Shown: positions 7,603 through 14,637 of the stretch, piece by piece
Layout: each line of letters starts with the position of its first letter
Numbering within the stretch: the stretch's first letter is position 1
DNA from: Cyanobacteria bacterium UBA7753
GTDB lineage: Bacteria; Cyanobacteriota; Vampirovibrionia; Gastranaerophilales; Gastranaerophilaceae
Direction: 5' to 3'
Length of the DNA stretch: 17,645 bases
Assembly (NCBI GenBank): GCA_002481545.1
Contig: DLEF01000035.1
Coordinates: 1 to 17,645, forward strand
Notes under the pieces: generated by a model
Databases searched by the model: none
Told to the model about the DNA's origin: nothing
Seen by the model: only the letters and a program-made list of their open reading frames with translations
Translations under genes and position numbers: made by a program

Positions 7603-8493
7603 ATGATTTATAACAACGTTTTGGAACTAATCGGAAACACCCCGATTGTAAGATACAACAACAATATTTTATTGAAGTTAGAGTTTTATAACCCGTCTAA
7701 CTCCGTTAAGGACAGAGCAAGTTTCGCTATGCTTGATGAAGCAATAAAAAGAGGCGAAATAGACAACGGAACAATGATTATAGAGCCAACAAGCGGTAAT
7801 ACGGGTATCGGGCTTGCTATGTGTTGTGCCGTACTCGGGCTAAAGATTAAAATAGTCATGCCTGAGAATATGTCCGAAGAAAGAAAAAAGGTTATAAAGG
7901 CATACGGAGCAGAACTTGTTTTGACACCAAAAGAGTTCGGAATGAAAGGAGCTGTTAAAAAAGCGAAAGAGATACAGAAAGAATATCCTAACAGTTTTAT
8001 TCCTATGCAGTTCTCTAACCCTGACAACCCAAAAACACATGAACTGCATACCGCAAAAGAAATATTTGACGCAACTGACGGCAATGTAGATATCTTTGTT
8101 GCAGGTATCGGGACAGGCGGAACCGCAGTCGGAGTAAAGAACGGTTTTATGAAACTTAAACCTGATGTAAAAGTATATGGGGTTGAACCTAAAGAAAGTC
8201 CGCTTTTGACGGAAGGTAAAGCAGATTCTCATAAGATACAGGGTATCGGAGCAAACTTTGTAACAGATATCTATAAGTCAGGAAAGTTAGACGGGATATT
8301 GGATATTGAAGGCGATGTTGCAATAGAAAACGCAAGAGAGCTTGCGAGAAAGAATGGTATTCTTTGCGGTATATCTTCGGGAGCTAACCTTGCCGGAGCA
8401 AAAATGTTATCGGAAAAGTATCCCGACAAAACTATTGTTACAATAATATGTGATTACGGAGAAAGGTATTTATCTACGGAGCTGTTTGAATGA
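7603..8493 (+). CDS. cysK: Cysteine synthase (O-acetylserine sulfhydrylase), PLP-dependent
   Basis: CysK replaces the acetyl group of O-acetylserine with sulfide to give cysteine. The 296-residue protein has the family's motifs: LELIGNTPIVRY at the N-terminus, NPSNSVKDRA with the PLP lysine at residue 36, EPTSGNTGIG (61-70) for substrate binding, GIGTGGTAVG for the cofactor phosphate, and GISSGANLAG near residue 262. It is slightly shorter than the usual 305-310 residues but no motif is lost. An AGAGG ribosome-binding site precedes the ATG. Its stop overlaps the cysE start in an ATGA, so the two are translationally coupled. The 85-nt gap after mnmA has no obvious terminator, so read-through from mnmA is possible. 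CysM-type specificity cannot be fully excluded. Confidence 0.94.
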   Translation: MIYNNVLELIGNTPIVRYNNNILLKLEFYNPSNSVKDRASFAMLDEAIKRGEIDNGTMIIEPTSGNTGIGLAMCCAVLGLKIKIVMPENMSEERKKVIKAYGAELVLTPKEFGMKGAVKKAKEIQKEYPNSFIPMQFSNPDNPKTHELHTAKEIFDATDGNVDIFVAGIGTGGTAVGVKNGFMKLKPDVKVYGVEPKESPLLTEGKADSHKIQGIGANFVTDIYKSGKLDGILDIEGDVAIENARELARKNGILCGISSGANLAGAKMLSEKYPDKTIVTIICDYGERYLSTELFE

Positions 8494-9137
8494 AATTATT
8501 AAACCCTCTAAGACGAATAAAAGACGATATAAAAGTAATTTATGAGAACGATCCCGCAGCAACCAATATATTTGAGATAATATTTTGTTATCCGGGTTTT
8601 CAAGCTCTTGTTGCATACAGGATTGCTCATAAATTAAAACAGTGGGGAGTTCCGTTTATTCCGAGATATATTTCCTACCTTACAAGAATAATAACGGGAA
8701 TAGAAATACACCCTTCCGCAAAGATAGGTGAGCGACTCTTTATTGACCACGGAGAAGGGGTTGTTATCGGAGAAACGGCAGAGATAGGAAATGATGTAAT
8801 CATATACCAGCAAGTCACTCTCGGAGGAACGGGAAAAGAACAGGGGAAACGTCACCCGACTATAGGCAATAATGTAATAATAGGGGCAGGGGCTAAGATA
8901 CTCGGCAATATAAAAATAGCTGATAACGTCCGAATAGGGGCAGGCTCCGTTGTAGTAGATGATGTTCCCGAATATTGTACCGTAGTCGGAGTGCCGGGGA
9001 AGATTGTAAAACAACATTATGTAAACCCTGACGGAGTTCTTATGCATAACAGAATACCCGATCCCGTAACTTGTGAATTAAACAGATTAAAATATGAATT
9101 ATTGGATTTGAAGAATAAATTGGAGAAAAAGGAATAG
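8490..9137 (+). CDS. cysE: Serine O-acetyltransferase
   Basis: CysE makes O-acetylserine from serine and acetyl-CoA, the substrate of the CysK encoded just upstream. The 215-residue protein is of the short (Gram-positive/cyanobacterial-like) type. A helical N-terminus (EIIFCYPGFQALVAYRIAH) is followed by a left-handed beta-helix of hexapeptide repeats with the active-site motif FIDHGEGVVIGETAEIG, then VTLGGTGKEQGKRHPTIG, VIIGAGAKILG and RIGAGSVVV. The C-terminus ends in a Lys/Glu-rich helix without the terminal isoleucine that docks into CysK in the enteric cysteine synthase complex, so that complex is not predicted by this tail. The start overlaps cysK by four bases. It is the last gene before a new promoter. 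Confidence 0.95.
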   Translation: MKLLNPLRRIKDDIKVIYENDPAATNIFEIIFCYPGFQALVAYRIAHKLKQWGVPFIPRYISYLTRIITGIEIHPSAKIGERLFIDHGEGVVIGETAEIGNDVIIYQQVTLGGTGKEQGKRHPTIGNNVIIGAGAKILGNIKIADNVRIGAGSVVVDDVPEYCTVVGVPGKIVKQHYVNPDGVLMHNRIPDPVTCELNRLKYELLDLKNKLEKKE

Positions 9138-9150
9138 GGTTATTATAACC
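9138..9150. repeat. Small inverted repeat after cysE
   Basis: GGTTAT-T-ATAACC is a perfect 6-bp inverted repeat with a one-base centre, lying directly at the end of cysE. A related 12-mer, TTATTATAACCT, also occurs upstream of cysK at 7570-7581. There is no T-run after it, so it is not a convincing terminator. An operator is possible, but the repeat could be chance in AT-rich DNA. Confidence 0.25.
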
Positions 9151-9172
9151 TCGTTATAATTTACCGCTTATA

Positions 9173-9201
9173 TGGACAATCCCTAAAAATAACGTTATAA
9201 T
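9173..9201 (+). promoter_or_regulatory. Sigma-70-type promoter of the dNTPase gene
   Basis: TGGACA (9173-9178) and a perfect TATAAT (9196-9201) are separated by 17 bp. Transcription would start near 9208, giving a leader of about 14 nt with the ribosome-binding site ATAGGA. This is the clearest housekeeping promoter in the window and marks the start of a unit separate from mnmA-cysK-cysE. Confidence 0.7.
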
Positions 9202-9221
9202 AAATACAAGATAGGATTATT

Positions 9222-10466
9222 ATGCAAAAACAATTAAGACAAGAACAATTTAAAGAAGTAGCAATGACTCCCGATAATCCGCATTGGGAAATAGCCATTT
9301 CAAGATTAGGGCATTTGGCACCTAAGTCACACGATGTCCGTTCGGAATTTGAACGTGACTATAACAGAATTTTAAATTCCTCTGCCTATAGCAGACTAAA
9401 ACATAAAACGCAAGTGTTCTATGCAACAACAAACGACCATGTTTGCACAAGAATTGAACACGTAAACATTGTTGCCTCCGTTGCGAAATCGATTGCACGT
9501 TCATTAGGATTGAATGTTGAACTTGTTGAAGCGATTGCATTCGGGCACGATTTGGGGCATTCACCTTTCGGACACCATGGGGAACGTATTATTGCGGAAA
9601 TAATGGCGGAAGAGAATTTTCCAAACCCGTTCTGGCATGAAATGAACAGTTTAAGAATGGTTGATGTAATCGAAACATTACCTAATTATAACGGAGAGAA
9701 CGAAAACTTAAACCTTACATATGCAGTCCGCGACGGTATAGTTTGCCACTGTGGGGAAGTCGATGAAAACTATCTTAAACCGAGAGATGAATATGTAGAC
9801 TTAACTACAATGAAAAAAGGTCAATATATGCCGTATACATATGAAGGTTGCGCCGTCAAGATTTCCGATAAACTGGCATACATAGGGCGTGATATACAAG
9901 ATGCCACTTTGTACGGAATGTTTACAAAGAAAGATTTTGCAGTCCTAAAACAAATTGCACAAAACTTTATGAAGACAGACGTAAAACTGAAACAGGTAAA
10001 TCCTACATCTTTGATTTATCAGCTTGTTACGGACTTGTGCGAGCACTCTAATCCTGATATCGGTTTAACCTTTACACCAGAAAATTTTGAGATGATGAAT
10101 CAGGTTAAACAATTCATTCTTGAAAAAGTTTGTATGAATAAGCGTCTTGAACCGTTCATGGAATACGCCAACCTCGTTATAAGAACCGTTTACAAATTCT
10201 TAAAAGGATATTATGACGGCAGAGGCACAATCAGTAAATTAAAGAAAGATACAAAATTGTATCCGACACTTATTGTTGCATTCAGAAAATGGCTCATTAA
10301 GTATTCCAATATTGATCCTGCACTGAGAGAACTCAGGAAATATAACAATACGGTAATCTATGATATAGATAACTACATGGATTATAAGCAAGCCATTATC
10401 GACTTTATTTCCTGTATGACAGATAAATTTATTATGAGAGTTTATACGGATTTAATAACATTCTAA
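9222..10466 (+). CDS. dgt: dGTP triphosphohydrolase-like HD-domain protein
   Basis: Members of this family hydrolyse dGTP or other dNTPs to the nucleoside and triphosphate, shaping nucleotide pools. The 414-residue protein carries the full H...HD...D metal-binding set: His80 in RIEHV, His109-Asp110 in FGHDLGHSPFGHHGE, and Asp216 in AVKISDKLAYIGRDIQD. Just before is SAYSRLKHKTQVF (55-66), matching the family's RRLxxKTQVF signature. The C-terminal half is helical. It is the shorter, dGTPase-like type rather than the E. coli Dgt of about 500 residues, so the exact dNTP preference is not known. It has its own promoter; rex follows after 78 nt with its own promoter. Confidence 0.9.
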   Translation: MQKQLRQEQFKEVAMTPDNPHWEIAISRLGHLAPKSHDVRSEFERDYNRILNSSAYSRLKHKTQVFYATTNDHVCTRIEHVNIVASVAKSIARSLGLNVELVEAIAFGHDLGHSPFGHHGERIIAEIMAEENFPNPFWHEMNSLRMVDVIETLPNYNGENENLNLTYAVRDGIVCHCGEVDENYLKPRDEYVDLTTMKKGQYMPYTYEGCAVKISDKLAYIGRDIQDATLYGMFTKKDFAVLKQIAQNFMKTDVKLKQVNPTSLIYQLVTDLCEHSNPDIGLTFTPENFEMMNQVKQFILEKVCMNKRLEPFMEYANLVIRTVYKFLKGYYDGRGTISKLKKDTKLYPTLIVAFRKWLIKYSNIDPALRELRKYNNTVIYDIDNYMDYKQAIIDFISCMTDKFIMRVYTDLITF

Positions 10467-10498
10467 ACTGTTAACATTTATACTTTTCACGGGATTAA

Positions 10499-10520
10499 TG
10501 CTATAATATTCATATTATAG
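10499..10520 (+). promoter_or_regulatory. rex promoter with extended -10 inside a perfect palindrome
   Basis: TG-C-TATAAT (10499-10507) is an extended -10 element. The -10 hexamer is part of a perfect 20-bp inverted repeat at 10501-10520, CTATAATAT-TC-ATATTATAG, which spans the expected transcription start near 10514. A repressor bound here would block transcription. The -35 region is weak (TTTATA at 10477 with 19-bp spacing). The palindrome does not match the usual Rex operator TTGTTAAN4TTAACAA. A partial Rex-like half-site, TGTTAACA, lies further upstream at 10469-10476. The rex RBS AAGGAG is at 10527-10532, 12 nt before the ATG. Confidence 0.6.
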
Positions 10521-10544
10521 TATTTTAAGGAGTGTTTCCATACA

Positions 10545-11183
10545 ATGAAAATTCCGGGCGAAGTCGTAAATCGTTTAACCTTATATCACTTCATTTTAGA
10601 GGATTTGAATGAAGGAGATGTTTATATTTCCAGCAAAAAAATTGCAAAATTTCTGGAAATAGATGATTCTCAAGTCAGGAAAGATTTGAAATATATTAAT
10701 ACCGTCGGGAAACGCAAACTCGGCTATAACGCAAAAGAATTGAAAAAAGCTATTGAGGAAAAACTCGGGTTCAAAAAAACAAGAGATGTTTTTATTGTAG
10801 GTGCGGGTAATTTGGGCTCCGCTCTTGCGAAGTATTCAACCTTCAAAGATTACGGAATGAATATTATTGCCATGTTTGATACCGATCCTAAGAAGATAGG
10901 GACGATAATAAACGGAAAAGAAGTTTTTGATATTACAAAAGTAGGGCATATGGTACAGAAGTTGAATGTTGATATTGCAATACTAACTGTACCTAAGGAG
11001 TATGCAAAAGGGGCTGCAAATTATCTTGCGGGTTCGGGAATAAAATACATTTGGAATTTTACTCCGTGCATTCTTGATGTACCTGACAACATAAAGGTTT
11101 GGAATGAGAACTTAATCGGGAGTTTTCTTCAATTTACAAACAGAGACGAGGTAGAAGACGATAAAAATGACGACGGAAATTAA
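10545..11183 (+). CDS. rex: Redox-sensing transcriptional repressor Rex
   Basis: Rex is a dimeric repressor that leaves DNA when NADH rises relative to NAD+, derepressing fermentation and hydrogenase genes. The 212-residue protein has an N-terminal winged helix (about 1-75; IPGEVVNRLTLYHFIL, then ISSKKIAKFLEIDDSQVRKDLKYI), the wing GKRKLGY, and a Rossmann domain with VGAGNLGSAL (about 85-94) for NAD(H). A C-terminal helix is expected to insert into the partner's domain. Length and motif order are normal. It heads the hydrogenase cluster, and its last 17 nt overlap the next gene. Context makes the hydrogenase operon itself the likely target, including autoregulation. Confidence 0.95.
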   Translation: MKIPGEVVNRLTLYHFILEDLNEGDVYISSKKIAKFLEIDDSQVRKDLKYINTVGKRKLGYNAKELKKAIEEKLGFKKTRDVFIVGAGNLGSALAKYSTFKDYGMNIIAMFDTDPKKIGTIINGKEVFDITKVGHMVQKLNVDIAILTVPKEYAKGAANYLAGSGIKYIWNFTPCILDVPDNIKVWNENLIGSFLQFTNRDEVEDDKNDDGN

Positions 11184-11409
11184 AGTTTGTATGGGTAGTG
11201 CCTGTTTTGCGAAAGGCAATCAGGAAAATTTGGAATATTTAAAAGAATATATTGAAGAACATAATCTTGTCGCAAATGTTTCTATTGTAGGGGCTTTGTG
11301 CGAAAACAAGTGTTCCGAAGGACCAAGAATAATTATAAATGATAAAGAATATACAAATGTAACGAAAGACAAACTGGAAGAGATACTAAACACTTGTCTA
11401 AAAGGCTAA
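11167..11409 (+). CDS. Thioredoxin-like [2Fe-2S] ferredoxin (first copy)
   Basis: This 80-residue protein has the four-cysteine pattern of thioredoxin-like [2Fe-2S] proteins such as NuoE/HydC C-terminal domains: Cys8-x4-Cys13 (VCMGSACFAKGN) and CxxxC in GALCENKCSEGP. The rest follows the short alpha/beta fold. It contains only the cluster-binding half and lacks the helical N-terminal region of full NuoE. The start ATG lies inside the 3' end of rex (17-nt overlap in another frame), so translation is probably coupled to rex. The sensory hydrogenase gene follows after 53 nt. It is likely a cytoplasmic electron carrier serving one of the two hydrogenase-like proteins. No NuoF-like flavoprotein gene is present. 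Confidence 0.9.
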   Translation: MTTEIKVCMGSACFAKGNQENLEYLKEYIEEHNLVANVSIVGALCENKCSEGPRIIINDKEYTNVTKDKLEEILNTCLKG

Positions 11410-11423
11410 TCTTAGTGTATTAT
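11394..11423 (+). promoter_or_regulatory. Possible internal promoter before the sensory hydrogenase
   Basis: TTGTCT (11394-11399) and TATTAT (11418-11423) with 18-bp spacing lie at the end of the first [2Fe-2S] gene. The surrounding TTAGTGTATTATA also occurs at the better-supported promoter near 2561 (minus strand). It could allow expression of the sensor and downstream genes apart from rex. The evidence is weak. Confidence 0.3.
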
Positions 11424-11462
11424 ATAAATATTGTTTATCTGTATCTAAAATAGGTGTAAAAA

Positions 11463-13196
11463 ATGAAAAAACAGCAATATCCTGTCTATACTTTAAAGAA
11501 CGAATGTAATGACTGTTATAAATGTATAAGAGGCTGTCATGTAAAAGCTATCAGAATACAGCAGGGAAGTGCCTCCGTTATCAATGAAAAATGTGTCGCT
11601 TGCGGACATTGTGTCCAGATTTGTCCTGCGGGAGCAAAACGCGTAAGAAACGATATTGATATTGTAAAGACTTTAATTTTGGTGGGAAAGGATGTTTATG
11701 TATCTTTGGCTCCGAGTTGGGCAGGGGTATATGATATTCCGAAAGAAAAGATGATTGCCACCCTAAAGAAACTCGGGTTTAAAGGGGTATCAGAGACGGC
11801 TCTCGGGGCTCAAGAGGTATCAATCCAATCTGCAAAAATATTGAATAATGCCGATAAAGGCTTATTTATATCCTCAGCGTGCCCAGTGATAGACGATTAT
11901 GTAAGATTGTATAAATCAGATTTTGCAAAATGTATCACGCCTATTGCATCTCCGGCTCTCACTCATTGCGGATTGCTTAAGGATAAACTGGGAGAAGATA
12001 TAAAAGTTGTATTTATAGGGCCATGCGTAGCGAAGAAAAACGAAGCGGACAAACATCCTGACCTTATGGCTGCAGCACTAACGTTTGACGAGTTGAATTA
12101 TTGGATAAAAGAAGAATTTATTGATACGGAAACTATCCCAACTGATGAAGATTGCCGCTTTGTTCCGGAATGTTCATATGAAGGGGCTATATATCCGCTT
12201 GAGGGCGGAATGAATGACACGATTAAGCGCGTCGGAATTGATAAAGATGATGTAACTTTTATTACCGTTAGTTCGTTGGATGATTTCGATAAGGCTTTAC
12301 AAAACATAAATCCCGATAACGTTGAAAACAAGATATTTGTTGAGGCTCTCGGATGTTCGGGCGGATGTATAAACGGACCTTGTATATCCAGCGATAAATC
12401 GAGAATACTTATAACATCAGATATTTACGCAAATACAAGATATCGTGATAACGTTCCGAAAGAGCCGAGAAAAGTTGTACCTATCGAATATACTCCTGAA
12501 CCTGTTCAAAAAGTTGAGTATACAATAGATCAGATAACAAAAGCACTCAGAAAAATAAGCAAACACTCGGAAGAGGATGAATTAAACTGTTCGGGCTGCG
12601 GTTATGCAAGCTGCAGGGCGTTTGTAAACGCTCTTATTGCCGGAGATGCCGAACCGTCTCAGTGTGTATCTTATATGAGAAAGATTGCTGTCAGAAAGGC
12701 TGCGGCAATGCTCAGATGTATGCCATCAGCCGTTGTTATCGTAGATTCTAATATGGAAATAGTGGAAGTAAACGATTCGTTTGAACATATGTTCTTATCA
12801 GAAGATATGTACGAGATATTTTCTTCCCGTGCTAACGGGCTTTCGGGCGCTGCGATTGACAGAATTGTTCCGTTTCCTGAATTGTTTAAATCCGCACTGG
12901 ATACGGGCAAAGACATCCATCAGGAACACTATGTTGTTGATAACAAGGTCTACGATATAAGTATCTTTACGATTGAAGATAACGAACTGATAGGGGCTGT
13001 TATTTCTGATGTTACGAAATCAGAACTTGACAGAAGTAAGATTGCACAAAAAGCAAGAGAGGTTATCACGAAGAATATTGCAACAGTCCAAGAAATTGCA
13101 AGTTTGTTGGGTGAACATATGGTTGAGACGGAACTGCTCTTAAGTTCTATTGCCGAAGGTTTTGATCCGTCAAATGAGGGTAAAGATGTTCATTGA
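11463..13196 (+). CDS. Sensory-type [FeFe]-hydrogenase homologue with PAS domain (HydS-like)
   Basis: The 577-residue protein combines two N-terminal [4Fe-4S] motifs (Cys15/18/21/25 and Cys44/47/50/54), a truncated H-cluster domain (about 75-320), an Fe-S module with Cys376-x2-Cys379-x4-Cys384-x16-Cys401, a PAS domain (about 412-515) and a helical tail (about 520-570). The H-cluster loops are SSACP (137-141), GPCVAKKNE (186-194) and GCSGGC (297-302), so all four cluster-ligating cysteines (140, 188, 298, 302) are kept. The proton-transfer cysteine of catalytic enzymes is alanine 139. This is the known pattern of group C/HydS putative sensors. It therefore probably reads H2 or redox state and passes it to a partner. 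Its stop overlaps the phosphatase gene by 11 nt, making that phosphatase the natural partner. RBS is AGGTG. Confidence 0.9.
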   Translation: MKKQQYPVYTLKNECNDCYKCIRGCHVKAIRIQQGSASVINEKCVACGHCVQICPAGAKRVRNDIDIVKTLILVGKDVYVSLAPSWAGVYDIPKEKMIATLKKLGFKGVSETALGAQEVSIQSAKILNNADKGLFISSACPVIDDYVRLYKSDFAKCITPIASPALTHCGLLKDKLGEDIKVVFIGPCVAKKNEADKHPDLMAAALTFDELNYWIKEEFIDTETIPTDEDCRFVPECSYEGAIYPLEGGMNDTIKRVGIDKDDVTFITVSSLDDFDKALQNINPDNVENKIFVEALGCSGGCINGPCISSDKSRILITSDIYANTRYRDNVPKEPRKVVPIEYTPEPVQKVEYTIDQITKALRKISKHSEEDELNCSGCGYASCRAFVNALIAGDAEPSQCVSYMRKIAVRKAAAMLRCMPSAVVIVDSNMEIVEVNDSFEHMFLSEDMYEIFSSRANGLSGAAIDRIVPFPELFKSALDTGKDIHQEHYVVDNKVYDISIFTIEDNELIGAVISDVTKSELDRSKIAQKAREVITKNIATVQEIASLLGEHMVETELLLSSIAEGFDPSNEGKDVH

Positions 13197-14343
13197 TATA
13201 GCGTGTTCTCAAAAAAAGAAATATAACCAGAATGCTTACGGAGATTATTTTTCATCAAACAGATTTCCGAATATGAACCGTGTTGTTGCGGTACTCTCTG
13301 ACGGACTAGGTAGCGGAATCAAGGCTAATATTCTGGCATGTATGACGGCGACAATGTTGGAAAAATTTATGGAAAACCATGCCGACATTGAAAAATCATG
13401 CGAAATTATTATGAACTCTCTTCCTGTCTGTAAGGTCAGAGGCATCAGCTATGCCACATTCTCTGCAATAGATTGCTATGAAGACGGCAAGGCAAAGATA
13501 GTTGAAGAGGGGAATCCCGATTTTATTTGGGTTAGAGGGGGAGAAGTATTAAAGCCTGTTCCGCAGATTATTCCTTCCAAAACATTTAAAAACAGAAGAA
13601 TGAAGGTTTATAATATAACTTTAGAAAAATATGACAGGATTATATTCTGTTCTGACGGGGCAACTCAGGTTGCAATGGGGACAAAGCGTTATCCGTTGGG
13701 GCTGGAAAGGAGCGGACTTGTAAAGATAATACTAGAGAAACTAAAGGAAAACCAGAATATCGCATCAAAAGAGTTGAGTGATTATCTGATACATCAGATA
13801 GAGTTGATTGCTCCAAACAGAGAATTGAAGGACGATACATCCATCGTCTCTATATATTGCAGAGACCCGAGAGAAACCCTTATCTTTACGGGCCCGCCTT
13901 ATCATCAGGAAAAAGATAATTTTTGGGCAAGAACATTTATGGATTTCAAAGGCAAAAAAGCTATCGCGGGCGGAACCACGGCGAATATTATTTCAAGAGA
14001 AATGAATATCCCCGTATATGCCGATTTATCAGTAAATGCAGGAAAATTACCCGGGCTTTCCAAGATGGAAGGGGTTGACTTAGTGACCGAGGGTATTTTA
14101 ACATTAACTAAGACGTTAGAATATTTGGAAAGCGGTAAAACAGAAAATAATGCAGCAAAAACTCTCATGGATTTTATTTTGGACAGTGATGTGATAAACT
14201 TTTTAGTAGGGGCACAAATGAATAAGGCACATTATGATCCAAATTTGCCTATCGAGATTGAAATAAGGAAGAATGTAATAAAACAAATGAAAAAAGTGTT
14301 AGAAGAAAAGTATCTTAAAAAGGTCAATGTACAATTTATTTAA
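13186..14343 (+). CDS. SpoIIE/PP2C-type serine phosphatase with an additional C-terminal domain
   Basis: The phosphatase domain (about 1-225) has the metal-binding acidic motifs VLSDGLGSGIKAN, ATFSAIDCYEDGKAKIVEEGNPDF, IIFCSDGATQV and DDTSIVSIY. SpoIIE-like enzymes dephosphorylate serine in partner proteins, often anti-anti-sigma factors. I start it at the ATG at 13186 with GAGGG five bases upstream, giving 385 residues; a frame from 13150 exists but would overlap the sensor gene by 47 nt and has no good RBS. After the catalytic core comes about 155 residues of a separate module (GKKAIAGGTTANIISREM, VDLVTEGILTLTKTLEYL, VGAQMNKAHYDPNLP) that I recognise only from similar hydrogenase-cluster phosphatases. 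Translation is coupled to the HydS-like gene. No kinase, anti-sigma factor or STAS protein is present in the window. Confidence 0.88.
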   Translation: MFIDIACSQKKKYNQNAYGDYFSSNRFPNMNRVVAVLSDGLGSGIKANILACMTATMLEKFMENHADIEKSCEIIMNSLPVCKVRGISYATFSAIDCYEDGKAKIVEEGNPDFIWVRGGEVLKPVPQIIPSKTFKNRRMKVYNITLEKYDRIIFCSDGATQVAMGTKRYPLGLERSGLVKIILEKLKENQNIASKELSDYLIHQIELIAPNRELKDDTSIVSIYCRDPRETLIFTGPPYHQEKDNFWARTFMDFKGKKAIAGGTTANIISREMNIPVYADLSVNAGKLPGLSKMEGVDLVTEGILTLTKTLEYLESGKTENNAAKTLMDFILDSDVINFLVGAQMNKAHYDPNLPIEIEIRKNVIKQMKKVLEEKYLKKVNVQFI

Positions 14344-14359
14344 TAGGAGTTCGTAAATT

Positions 14360-14635
14360 ATGGAAAACAAAAAAATCACGGTAAGAGTATGCGTCGGAAC
14401 AACATGTTTCGTTATGGGCGGTGCTAACTTGCAGGAACTTAACGACATTATTCCGAGAAAATACGGTGATAAAGCAGAAGTTTTAGGAAGCAACTGTTTG
14501 GGATTATGCTCAATTAATTGGGAATACTCAAAAGCTCCTTATGTTAAAATAGATGAAGATGTAGTATCCGAAGCCACAACCGAAAAAGTTTTGGCAGAAT
14601 TGGATAAGAAAATAGCGGAACAAAGTAAGGAATAA
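14360..14635 (+). CDS. Thioredoxin-like [2Fe-2S] ferredoxin (second copy)
   Basis: The 91-residue protein has the same architecture as the protein encoded at 11167: CVGTTCFVMGG (Cys-x4-Cys) near the N-terminus and NCLGLCSINW (Cys-x3-Cys) in the middle, followed by a basic and acidic helical tail. AGGAG precedes the ATG by a normal distance. The gene starts 16 nt after the phosphatase stop and ends two bases before the catalytic hydrogenase start. It is therefore likely to deliver or accept electrons for that hydrogenase. The two copies differ clearly in sequence, so this is an old duplication or independent recruitment rather than a recent copy. Confidence 0.9.
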   Translation: MENKKITVRVCVGTTCFVMGGANLQELNDIIPRKYGDKAEVLGSNCLGLCSINWEYSKAPYVKIDEDVVSEATTEKVLAELDKKIAEQSKE

Positions 14636-14637
14636 TT

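Noticed and set aside
9138..9150. Terminator after cysE
   Set aside because: The stem has a one-base centre and no following T-run, so it would not form a proper terminator hairpin.
9147..10183. Shared 13-mer AACCTCGTTATAA after cysE and inside the dNTPase gene
   Set aside because: One or two shared 13-mers are expected by chance in a window this size, and the second copy is coding.
10469..10490. Possible Rex operator TGTTAA...TTTTCAC upstream of rex
   Set aside because: The half-sites are about five bases too far apart for the known 18-bp operator; kept only as a remark.
13150..13185. Upstream extension of the phosphatase
   Set aside because: It would overlap the sensor gene by 47 nt with no RBS; the ATG at 13186 has GAGGG at good spacing.
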